Assembly (NCBI GenBank): GCA_000963575.1
Contig: CP011077.1
Location: forward strand, 1,922,001 to 1,986,000
Length of the DNA stretch: 64,000 nt
Direction: 5' to 3'
DNA from: Klebsiella michiganensis
GTDB lineage: Bacteria; Pseudomonadota; Gammaproteobacteria; Enterobacterales; Enterobacteriaceae
Part shown: piece after piece, positions 26,794 through 33,880 of the stretch
Position numbering within the stretch: position 1 is the stretch's first letter
Layout: the number at the start of each line of letters is the position of its first letter
Position numbers and translations under genes: made by a program
Notes under the pieces: generated by a model
The model's input: the letters and a program-made list of their open reading frames with translations, nothing else
Databases searched by the model: none
Told to the model about the DNA's origin: nothing

Positions 26794-27815
26794 CGGCGGT
26801 AATCGCGGAACGGACCGTCGGCCACCGAGCGGCGCTCAATCAAACGCGGATGGACTTCAATCGTCTGCGACTCTTCGCGCTTATTAATGATACGGTCGAG
26901 CAGCATGTTGAAGGCCGTTTCCCCCAGGCGCTCTTTCGGCTGGTGAATAGTGGTCAGCGCCGGTGAGAAGTAGCGGGCGTTGCGCACGTTATCGTAGCCG
27001 ATGATAGAAATGTCCTGCGGTACGCGCAGCCCCATTTCGTCTGCGGCGCAAATCGCACCCATCGCCATAATATCGCCGCCGCAGAAAACGGCGGTAGGGC
27101 GATGCGGCTGGTTAAGCAACTGCTGCATGGCGCGGTAACCGGACTCCGGTTCGAAGTCGCCCTGAACCACCCAGTTATCAGGCACTTTAATATTGGCTTC
27201 CTCCAGCGCTTTCAGGAACCCCGCATGGCGGCCGCCGCCGGTATTACGTTCCAGCTGGCCCGGGATAGCCCCGATATCGCGATGACCACGCTCAATCAGG
27301 TAGCGGCCCGCGAGGTAGCCGCCGTGGAAGGCATTGTCGACGACAGAGTCGGTAAAATCAGCGCGGGCTTCGCCCCAGTCCATGACCACCATCGGAATGT
27401 GGCGGTACTCTTCCAGGGTTGAAAGCAGCGTGTCGGGGTATTCGGAACACATGACCAGCAGCCCGTCCACGCGTTTTTGCGCCATCATGGACAGGTAAGC
27501 GCGCTGCTTTTCATAGTTATTGTGCGCGTTGCCCAGAATCAGGGTGTAGCCCTTAGCGAAACAGCTGTTCTCAACGGATTCAATAATCTCCGCGAAATAA
27601 GGGGCTTCGCTTGAGGTGGCGAGCAGGCCGATAGATTTGGTGTGGTTGACCTTCAGGCTGCGCGCCACGGCGCTCGGCGAATAGTGCAGCTCTTTGATGG
27701 CCGCCCAGACGGCGTTGCGCGTCTCTTCCGCCACAAAACGGGTCTTGTTAATGACATGTGACACAGTGGTAGTGGAAACGTTTGCGCGCTTCGCTACGTC
27801 CTTAATCGTTGCCAT
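26790..27815 (-). CDS. purR: PurR, purine repressor
   Basis: 341 residues, the E. coli length. The LacI-type N-terminal domain MATIKDVAKRANVSTTTVSH with the hinge helix SPSAVARSLKV is followed by a ribose-binding-like corepressor domain that binds hypoxanthine and guanine. It represses purine synthesis genes and itself: two operators are visible, one upstream and one inside the first codons. It converges on punR with a 4-nt overlap of the 3' ends. Confidence 0.98.
   Translation of the reverse strand: MATIKDVAKRANVSTTTVSHVINKTRFVAEETRNAVWAAIKELHYSPSAVARSLKVNHTKSIGLLATSSEAPYFAEIIESVENSCFAKGYTLILGNAHNNYEKQRAYLSMMAQKRVDGLLVMCSEYPDTLLSTLEEYRHIPMVVMDWGEARADFTDSVVDNAFHGGYLAGRYLIERGHRDIGAIPGQLERNTGGGRHAGFLKALEEANIKVPDNWVVQGDFEPESGYRAMQQLLNQPHRPTAVFCGGDIMAMGAICAADEMGLRVPQDISIIGYDNVRNARYFSPALTTIHQPKERLGETAFNMLLDRIINKREESQTIEVHPRLIERRSVADGPFRDYRR
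27774..27789 (-). promoter_or_regulatory. PurR operator within purR codons 9-14
   Basis: On the minus strand it reads GCGCGCAAACGTTTCC, containing the PurR core GCAAACGTTT. It lies within the region encoding the recognition helix, like the second autoregulatory operator described for E. coli purR. Confidence 0.7.
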
Positions 27816-27860
27816 TAGATGTCACTCCAGACCATATCGTAAACTCCTGATAACTCATGT

Positions 27861-27876
27861 GTTAAACGTTTGCCTT
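27861..27876 (-). promoter_or_regulatory. PurR operator upstream of purR
   Basis: On the minus strand it reads AAGGCAAACGTTTAAC, the 16-bp pur box core GCAAACGTTT with partial flanks. It lies 46 nt upstream of the start codon, in the leader. Confidence 0.75.
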
Positions 27877-28107
27877 CGCTAACTCCTGGGGCAACACGTT
27901 GGTTGCAGGCCTGTCGGGGATGCGACATACAGCGGGAGGAGGGCGTTGCCGGGCGATACGCGGTAAATTAGCGAAGGATTTTGGCTTATCCCGGGGCAAA
28001 GTGGAAGAGGGAAAACCGATATCTGTGCAAATCCAGCAGGATTTTTATCGCTAATTGTGGGAAAATCACCCCACATACACTTTGTAGGGAAATAAAAGGA
28101 GCTTACG

Positions 28108-28197
28108 ATGAGTACCGATCTGAAGTTTTCCGTGGTGACTACGGTTATCGTACTGAGTCTGATTGTTGCCGGGGCGCTAACCGCCGTTCTGCACTGA
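28108..28197 (+). CDS. ynhF: YnhF, small single-pass membrane protein
   Basis: 29 codons with AAGGAGC upstream, too short for standard gene callers. The product MSTDLKFSVVTTVIVLSLIV continues through one hydrophobic helix to VLH and matches E. coli YnhF in length and most residues. It is inserted in the inner membrane; function unknown, linked to membrane or respiratory stress. It lies between purR and sodB as in E. coli and has its own terminator. Confidence 0.93.
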   Translation: MSTDLKFSVVTTVIVLSLIVAGALTAVLH

Positions 28198-28204
28198 TTT
28201 ACAA

Positions 28205-28232
28205 AGGGCCGCGAAAAGCGGCCCTTCTCTTA
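28205..28232 (+). terminator. ynhF terminator
   Basis: AGGGCCGC-GAAAA-GCGGCCCT, a perfect 8-bp stem followed by TCTCTTA. Confidence 0.8.
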
Positions 28233-28287
28233 TCATATTAAAGAAGAAAAAGCGTAGTTTTCCCTCTTCGTGACTAACCCCTAAACA

Positions 28288-28869
28288 TCAGCCTACCAGG
28301 TTTTGCGCAACAAAGTTCCAGTTAACCAGCGCCCAGAAATGGTCGAGATAAACCGGGCGCGCGTTGCGGTAGTCGATGTAGTAAGCATGTTCCCAGACGT
28401 CCACGGTCAACAGCGGTTTTGCCCCGGTTGTGAGCGGAGTTCCTGCGTTAGAAGTAGAAACGATAGCCAGGCTGCCATCGCTGTTCTTCACAAGCCAGGT
28501 CCAGCCGGAGCCAAAGTTTTTGATTGCCGCTTCGGTGAACTGCTTTTTAAAGGCTTCAACGCTGCCAAAAGCATGATTGATGGCGGCCAGTACTTCGCCT
28601 GTTGGCTCCCCACCGGCATTCGGCGCCAGGCAGTGCCAGTAAAAAGTATGGTTCCAGACCTGGGCTGCGTTATTGAAGATAGCCCCGTCGGACGTCCGCA
28701 CGATCTCTTCCAGCGTTTTGCCCTCAAATGGGCTGCTTTTAATCAGGTTGTTCAGGTTAGTGACGTAGGTCTGGTGGTGTTTGCCGTAGTGGTATTCGAG
28801 TGTTTCGGCTGAGATATGCGGCGCCAGCGCATCTTTGGCATAGGGCAGGGTGGGTAGTTCGAACGACAT
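28288..28869 (-). CDS. sodB: SodB, iron superoxide dismutase
   Basis: 193 residues, the E. coli length. Cytoplasmic dimer that converts superoxide to peroxide and oxygen. The N-terminal LEYHYGKHHQTYV carries the first metal histidine, QVWNHTFYW the second and VDVWEHAYYIDYRN the Asp and His ligands. The leader contains AAGGAGTG before the ATG, the region targeted by RyhB in E. coli. Confidence 0.98.
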   Translation of the reverse strand: MSFELPTLPYAKDALAPHISAETLEYHYGKHHQTYVTNLNNLIKSSPFEGKTLEEIVRTSDGAIFNNAAQVWNHTFYWHCLAPNAGGEPTGEVLAAINHAFGSVEAFKKQFTEAAIKNFGSGWTWLVKNSDGSLAIVSTSNAGTPLTTGAKPLLTVDVWEHAYYIDYRNARPVYLDHFWALVNWNFVAQNLVG

Positions 28870-29059
28870 TGCTTCACTCCTTGTTATTTTGTTTCACAAT
28901 ATAACTACAATTTGTGTGGTTATAAGGTTAGCAAATTAGAGGTGAGTGAAAAAGCGAAATGAAACAACAAAATAAAACAGGCCGTTGCCGAACCGTCAGA
29001 CAGTGGACACGCTACCAGCGATATTAAAAATACGAGATGAGGCGTGACAATAGACAGGG

Positions 29060-29130
29060 GAAATCATTCATTGATTTTCGGCTGATAACCATCCAGAGGG
29101 AAAAACCACGCTTTTCCCTCTGGGTCAGCA
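29060..29130. repeat. Dispersed two-hairpin repeat, copy B
   Basis: Same layout as copy A: GAAATC-N7-GATTTTC, then an outer GCTGA/TCAGC stem around CCAGAGGGAAAA and TTTTCCCTCTGG. It lies in the 333-nt gap between sodB (promoter side) and mepH (3' side) and is followed 2 nt later by a perfect 12-bp hairpin. Confidence 0.85.
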
Positions 29131-29132
29131 GC

Positions 29133-29162
29133 TGTTAACAGCCCACTGCCGGGCTGTTAACA
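29133..29162 (-). terminator. Hairpin beyond mepH, next to copy B repeat
   Basis: TGTTAACAGCCC-N6-GGGCTGTTAACA is a perfect 12-bp stem 40 nt past the mepH stop. It lacks a T tract, so it may be a transcript-end stabiliser rather than an intrinsic terminator. Confidence 0.55.
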
Positions 29163-29202
29163 TGTTAACCAGTCTGAATGCCCCGAGAGGGCGCTGGCAG
29201 GA

Positions 29203-30048
29203 TCAACGAATGGTTTTTGGCGTCATCACCCGGCGGGCACCCACGTAGTGGCGCTGCCAGTAATCTTCGCTCAGGGAGGTGATCTGAATATCGCGTCCGC
29301 TGCGAGGGGACTGAATAAACTTCCCGTTGCCAACGTAAACACCAACGTGATCGGCGGTCCCGCGGCCCTGGGTGCGGAAGAAGACCAGATCGCCGCTTTC
29401 CAGCTCGCTGCGGTCAACGGAAGAGGCATCACGCAGGTGATACATCTCATTGGCGGTGCGAGGAATACGGATGTTCACCAGATCTTTATAAGCGTAATAA
29501 ATCAGCCCGCTGCAGTCGAAACCGGTGCGAGGGGAAGTGCCGCCCCAGCGATACGGTTTACCAATTTGCCCCATCAGTTTGTTCATTGCCGTTTTTTGCG
29601 CTTTCTGTACCCGGACTTTATGGGCCTGCGCAATGGTCAGATTTTTTTCAGACTTCACCTTAACGCACTGCTTTTTATGCCCTTTACGATGGGTGCACTT
29701 TTCAGTGTAGGCGAGGCTGGAAACGGTTGGCTGTATGGCTAATTTCTGAGAGGTTTTTTTGCTGCTGGTTTTAGCGAGGGTACTGCTTTTGCCTGAGGTA
29801 GTGTGCTTTGCCACTTTGGCTTTTGCCGATGAGGCATTTTTTTTACCGGACTTCTTTGTGGAGGCTGTGCTGACCTTAGGTTTTGCTTTCTCTTTGCCTT
29901 TGTTGCTTTTACCCGTTGTTGTTTTCGCCGTCTGGCCTCTTTGTGCAACAGGGTGGCGGACGTGCTCAGACGCCTGCGCCAAAGGTGTATAGGGCAAAGC
30001 AAATAGCAGAGCACATAGCGTGATAGAGATTTTAGTTATCCGCGCCAC
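29203..30048 (-). CDS. mepH: MepH (YdhO), peptidoglycan DD-endopeptidase
   Basis: 281 residues from a GTG at 30048 (MARITKISITLCALLFALPY), with GGGGA upstream; a signal peptide ends at AQA. A Lys/Ser/Thr/Ala-rich linker (residues about 30-105) precedes an NlpC/P60 domain with catalytic Cys in GFDCSGLIYYAY, His in DHVGVYVGNG and a third polar residue near QRHYVGARRV. MepH cuts D-Ala-mDAP cross-links to let the murein sacculus grow. It is about ten residues longer than E. coli MepH, in the linker. Confidence 0.95.
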   Translation of the reverse strand: MARITKISITLCALLFALPYTPLAQASEHVRHPVAQRGQTAKTTTGKSNKGKEKAKPKVSTASTKKSGKKNASSAKAKVAKHTTSGKSSTLAKTSSKKTSQKLAIQPTVSSLAYTEKCTHRKGHKKQCVKVKSEKNLTIAQAHKVRVQKAQKTAMNKLMGQIGKPYRWGGTSPRTGFDCSGLIYYAYKDLVNIRIPRTANEMYHLRDASSVDRSELESGDLVFFRTQGRGTADHVGVYVGNGKFIQSPRSGRDIQITSLSEDYWQRHYVGARRVMTPKTIR

Positions 30049-30408
30049 TCGTCAATCCCCTGATAAATGAAGGCAAGATGCTAACCATCATGCCTGCGTA
30101 TGATTTTTGCGAAACCCGACGATTCTAATGCATAAAAGCCGATAATGTTAATAGGCAAATACTATTTAACGGCCAAAAGTGGAAGCTATAGCTAAAAAAT
30201 TAATCATTCCCAGAGGTTATAAGCTGTTTAATTGATCTCGAATGAAGCAAATTGCTCATTTTCGCGCGCCGTAAAAGTGTTATTCTTAAAGCATGTTTGC
30301 ACGCCTGGGACGGAAGATAAACCCTGGTAAAAATGGTGTTTTCTACGCAGGGTGCAACTGGCTACAATGGCAGGCTATTGCCGTATCAAGGTTTGAGGAA
30401 GCAAGACA
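30049..30408. other. Intergenic region between divergent mepH and grxD
   Basis: 360 nt, AT-rich, containing the promoters of both genes. I see no gene, no strong operator and no terminator in it. Confidence 0.5.
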
Positions 30409-30753
30409 ATGAGCACTATTGAAAAAATTCAACGCCAGATCGCTGAGAACCCGATTCTTCTCTATATGAAAGGTTCCCCGAAGCTGCCGAGCTGCGGCTT
30501 CTCCGCTCAGGCTGTTCAGGCACTTTCTGCCTGTGGCGAGCGCTTCGCCTATGTGGATATTCTGCAGAACCCGGATATCCGCGCCGAGTTGCCAAAATAC
30601 GCTAACTGGCCAACGTTCCCACAGCTGTGGGTTGATGGTGAGCTGGTCGGCGGCTGCGACATCATCATTGAGATGTATCAACGCGGCGAACTGCAGGCGC
30701 TTATCAAAGAGACCGCAGAGAAGCACAAATCTGAAGAACCAGGCGCAGAGTAA
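30409..30753 (+). CDS. grxD: GrxD, monothiol glutaredoxin 4
   Basis: 114 residues with the CGFS active site (KLPSCGFSAQAVQ) that binds a [2Fe-2S] cluster with glutathione. It acts in the cytoplasm as an Fe-S carrier, often with BolA proteins. Other family features include the cis-proline loop WPTFPQLWVDGELVGG. It converges with rnt on a shared terminator. Confidence 0.97.
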   Translation: MSTIEKIQRQIAENPILLYMKGSPKLPSCGFSAQAVQALSACGERFAYVDILQNPDIRAELPKYANWPTFPQLWVDGELVGGCDIIIEMYQRGELQALIKETAEKHKSEEPGAE

Positions 30754-30765
30754 TCTCGCCAGCAT

Positions 30766-30794
30766 AAAAAAAGCGCCCATCGGGCGCTTTTTTT
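30766..30794. terminator. Bidirectional terminator between grxD and rnt
   Basis: AAAAAAAGCGCCC-ATC-GGGCGCTTTTTTT, a perfect stem with A and T tracts on both sides; it touches the rnt stop codon. Confidence 0.9.
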
Positions 30795-31452
30795 ATGCTT
30801 CAGATTCAGGCTCGTTGGCCAACGGCAGCGGCCAGCCGCCGAGGCGCTTCCAGCGGTTGACGATTTCGCAAAACAGCAGCGCGGTTTGCTCGGTGTCGTA
30901 CAGGGCGGAGTGGGCCTGGGAGCTGTCAAACTTCTGACCAGCGGCGATGCAGGCTTTAGCCAACACGGTTTGCCCCAGCGCGAGGCCACTCAGGGCCGCG
31001 GTATCAAACGTCACAAACGGATGGAACGGATTGCGCTTCAAAGAGGCTCGCTCTGCCGCCGCCATCATAAAGCTGTGGTCAAACGTGGCGTTGTGCGCCA
31101 CCATAATCGCCCGGCTACAGCCGCTGTCTTTAATGCCTTTGCGCACGGTTTTGAAAATGGCGTGCAGGGCTTCATATTCGCTGACGGCACCACGCAGGGG
31201 GTTATGCGGGTCAATTCCGTTGAACGCCAGAGCTTCTGGCTGAAGGTTTGCGCCCTCAAACGGATCGACATGGAAGTGCAGTGTTTCATCGGGGGATAAC
31301 CAGCCGTCTTCATCCATCTTCAGGGTAACGGCGGCGATTTCCAGTAACGCATCGGTTTTTGCGTTAAAACCTGCGGTTTCAACATCGATAACTACCGGAT
31401 AAAAACCACGAAAACGGTCGCACAGGCCATGCAATTGCGTGTTGTCTGACAT
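30793..31452 (-). CDS. rnt: Rnt, ribonuclease T
   Basis: 219 residues of the DEDDh exonuclease family. It trims the CCA end of tRNA and matures stable RNA 3' ends. Exo motifs are visible: VIDVETAGFN (Exo I), AHNATFDHSF (Exo II) and AHSALYDTEQTA (Exo III). It sits next to gloA as in E. coli. Confidence 0.97.
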   Translation of the reverse strand: MSDNTQLHGLCDRFRGFYPVVIDVETAGFNAKTDALLEIAAVTLKMDEDGWLSPDETLHFHVDPFEGANLQPEALAFNGIDPHNPLRGAVSEYEALHAIFKTVRKGIKDSGCSRAIMVAHNATFDHSFMMAAAERASLKRNPFHPFVTFDTAALSGLALGQTVLAKACIAAGQKFDSSQAHSALYDTEQTALLFCEIVNRWKRLGGWPLPLANEPESEA

Positions 31453-31562
31453 CAGATTCTCTTAATACGGGGAAAATGCAGCGCGCATTATGGCAAATTT
31501 CGGGGAGTGTTGCAGTAAGGGGCGCACAACACGCCCCATGTTTGACGCCGATCTCTTAAAAA

Positions 31563-31970
31563 TCAGTTACCCAGGCCTTTGCCCGCATGCTTTTCTTCGA
31601 TCAGCTCGATTTTGTAACCGTCCGGATCTTCAACAAAAGCGATAACGGTGGTGCCGCCTTTAACCGGGCCAGCTTCACGAGTGACGTTCCCGCCATTGTT
31701 GCGAATGCGTTCGCAGGCGTCGGCGGCGTTATCAACGCTCAGCGCGATGTGGCCGTAAGCGGTGCCCAGCTCGTAGCTGTCCACGCCCCAGTTATAGGTC
31801 AGCTCGATAACCGCCGTGTCGCTTTCATCGCCATAGCCGACAAACGCAAGAGAGTATTTGTACTCAGTGTTTTCACTGGTACGCAGCAGTTTCATGCCCA
31901 GTACTTTGGTGTAGAACTCGATAGAGCGTTGCAGGTCGCCAACGCGCAGCATGGTATGAAGTAGACGCAT
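31563..31970 (-). CDS. gloA: GloA, glyoxalase I
   Basis: 135 residues from the ATG at 31970 (MRLLHTMLRVGDL, the E. coli start); the open frame continues upstream to 32096 into the nemA region and is not coding there. It isomerises the methylglyoxal-glutathione hemithioacetal to S-lactoylglutathione with Ni2+. Metal ligands His5, Glu (VIELTYNWG), His (AYGHIAL) and Glu (KIELIEE) are present. It is downstream of nemA in the electrophile-response operon. Confidence 0.97.
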   Translation of the reverse strand: MRLLHTMLRVGDLQRSIEFYTKVLGMKLLRTSENTEYKYSLAFVGYGDESDTAVIELTYNWGVDSYELGTAYGHIALSVDNAADACERIRNNGGNVTREAGPVKGGTTVIAFVEDPDGYKIELIEEKHAGKGLGN

Positions 31971-32058
31971 AAAATCCTCGTCGAATGAGACAGTTATTTC
32001 TGGAGTCGTTGAGTATAGCGGCGTTTGCGCGCCGCTTTCAATGAAAGGTACTGCGGAG

Positions 32059-33156
32059 TTACAGCGTTGGGTAGTCGGTATAGCCTTCCGCGCCACCGCC
32101 GTAGAAGGACTCAGGACGCTGCGGGTTCAGTTCGGCATTTTTATGCAGGCGGGCCACCAGGTCCGGGTTAGCAATAAATGAACGGCCAAACGCAACCGCG
32201 TCGATCAGGCCTTTGCCGATCAGGTCTTCCGCTTTCTCCGGGGTATAAGCGCCAGCGCCAACGATCACGCCGCTGAAGCGCTCACGGACTTTGGCACGGA
32301 ATGCTTCGGTGTACGGTTCGCCACCGGCCCAGTCAGGCTCGGACATATGCAGATAAGCAATACCGCGTTTGCCCAATTCTTCAATCAGGTAGAGCGCATC
32401 GGCTTCTTCGTTCGGGCCGTTGTCGACGTTCTGGAACGAGCCAATAGGAGACACGCGGATCCCGATGCGATCGGCACCCCATTCTTTGATCCCGGCATCA
32501 ACCACTTCCAGCACCAGGCGAGCGCGGTTTTCGCGGCTGCCGCCGTATTCGTCGGTGCGGTGGTTAGAAGAAGGAGACAGGAACTGGTGCAGCAGGTAGC
32601 CGTGGGCAGAGTGCAGCTCAACCAGGTCAAAACCTGCATCGCGAGCGTTACCAATCGCTTTGCGGAAGTCGTCCACGATGCCCGGGATTTCACTCAGTTC
32701 CAGCGCGCGTGGCATCGAAGTATCTTCGCGAACGGCATTGCCGTTTTCGTCACGCAGCGAGGTGCGCGTTCCGGCAATCAGCGCGGAAGGCGCGACCGGA
32801 GCCTGTTGGCCAGGCTGAAGAGTAAAGTGGGAGATACGGCCGGTGTGCCACAGCTGCACGGCCATGTGGCCTTTTTCAGCGTGCACGCCCGCGGTGATTT
32901 TTTTCCACGCGGCGATTTGCTCTTCGCTATGCAGGCCCGGCGCGCCGGCATACCCTTTAGCCTGAGCGGACATCTGGGTTGCCTCGCTGATGATAAGCCC
33001 GGCGCTGGCGCGCTGGCGGTAATACTCACCCATCAGCGGGGTTGGGATATCGCCTGGCTCAATACTGCGCAGGCGCGTCAGCGGAGCCATAAAAATACGG
33101 TTTGGTACGGTAATCGCGCCAACTTTGAGTGGCGTAAACAGTTTATCTGCTGACAT
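32059..33156 (-). CDS. nemA: NemA, N-ethylmaleimide reductase (Old Yellow Enzyme)
   Basis: 365 residues, FMN-dependent ene-reductase of the OYE family that reduces N-ethylmaleimide, nitrate esters and other electrophiles. The substrate-binding and FMN motif ELHSAHGYLLHQFLSPSSN and the YGGS RENRARL stretch are clear. It lies between nemR and gloA, all on the minus strand, matching the NemR-controlled operon of E. coli. Confidence 0.97.
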   Translation of the reverse strand: MSADKLFTPLKVGAITVPNRIFMAPLTRLRSIEPGDIPTPLMGEYYRQRASAGLIISEATQMSAQAKGYAGAPGLHSEEQIAAWKKITAGVHAEKGHMAVQLWHTGRISHFTLQPGQQAPVAPSALIAGTRTSLRDENGNAVREDTSMPRALELSEIPGIVDDFRKAIGNARDAGFDLVELHSAHGYLLHQFLSPSSNHRTDEYGGSRENRARLVLEVVDAGIKEWGADRIGIRVSPIGSFQNVDNGPNEEADALYLIEELGKRGIAYLHMSEPDWAGGEPYTEAFRAKVRERFSGVIVGAGAYTPEKAEDLIGKGLIDAVAFGRSFIANPDLVARLHKNAELNPQRPESFYGGGAEGYTDYPTL

Positions 33157-33170
33157 GGTGTTTCCTCAAG

Positions 33171-33185
33171 TAGACCGGTCGTCTA
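33171..33185 (-). promoter_or_regulatory. NemR-box-like palindrome upstream of nemA
   Basis: TAGACCGGTCGTCTA is an imperfect copy of the NemR operator, 15 nt upstream of the nemA start, in the gap between nemR and nemA. It could give nemA its own NemR control. Confidence 0.6.
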
Positions 33186-33209
33186 GTAATTTAGTAAATA
33201 AAAAACCTG

Positions 33210-33809
33210 TCAGGCGACAGGTTCTGCCAATAGGGTTCGTACGTGCGCTAACGCGCTTTCAAGCGGCTGCGCGCTGCGGGAAATTTTTGCCTGCAGGCTG
33301 GCCCCTAACCACAGGGAGTACAGCACCATGGCCTGTTCAAGCGGGTCTCCTTCAAAACTCAGGCTTTTTTCGCTGCGGCCTCTTTCCAGCGCATCCGCGA
33401 GCCGGGAGATGAGCTGCGACCCGCCGTTATTCAGCGCGCCACGCATATCTTCCGAAAGGTCACAGACTTCTGCTGAAAGCTTCACGATCAGGCAGTTGCT
33501 CAGGTTCCCGCTCTGGCAGAAGTAGCTCAGCATATCCTGGTACCACTTCAGCAGGCGTTGGCGATAATTGCCTTCACCGTGCGAAAACTGTTCCGCCACA
33601 CGCAGATTGGAGGCCTGGTAATAGCGCTCAAGCATCGCCACGCCAAACGCTTCTTTAGAGCGGAAGTAGTGGTAGAAAGAGCCTTTGGGCACTTCTGCGG
33701 TGCGTAACAATTCGCTTAATCCCATGCCGGTAAAGCCCCGGGCAAGGCACAGCCGCTCACCAATGGTGAGAAGATGTTCGCGAGTGTCGTGGTCAGGATG
33801 TCGATTCAT
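33210..33809 (-). CDS. nemR: NemR, electrophile- and HOCl-sensing TetR repressor
   Basis: 199 residues with an N-terminal TetR helix-turn-helix (GMGLSELLRTAEVPKGSFYHYFRSKE). The redox-sensing cysteine of E. coli NemR, Cys106, is present in GNLSNCLIVKL. On modification by electrophiles or chloramines it releases nemR-nemA-gloA. NemR-box-like palindromes flank the gene on both sides. Confidence 0.96.
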   Translation of the reverse strand: MNRHPDHDTREHLLTIGERLCLARGFTGMGLSELLRTAEVPKGSFYHYFRSKEAFGVAMLERYYQASNLRVAEQFSHGEGNYRQRLLKWYQDMLSYFCQSGNLSNCLIVKLSAEVCDLSEDMRGALNNGGSQLISRLADALERGRSEKSLSFEGDPLEQAMVLYSLWLGASLQAKISRSAQPLESALAHVRTLLAEPVA

Positions 33810-33823
33810 GTGGCCAAATGTAG

Positions 33824-33839
33824 TAGACCAGTCGGTCTA
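33824..33839 (-). promoter_or_regulatory. NemR box upstream of nemR
   Basis: TAGACC-AGTC-GGTCTA is a perfect inverted repeat 15 nt upstream of the nemR start, the position and sequence of the NemR operator. Confidence 0.85.
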
Positions 33840-33880
33840 ATGCAAGAGGGCGCGGCCAATTTTTTGTGGCCGCCATCTCA

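Noticed and set aside
27971..28107. CRISPR or phage signatures in intergenic gaps across the window
   Set aside because: No regularly spaced repeats, cas genes, integrase or phage structural genes were seen anywhere in the window.
32059..33156. Antisense frame 32347-33153 over nemA
   Set aside because: Overlaps a complete, conserved OYE gene on the other strand.
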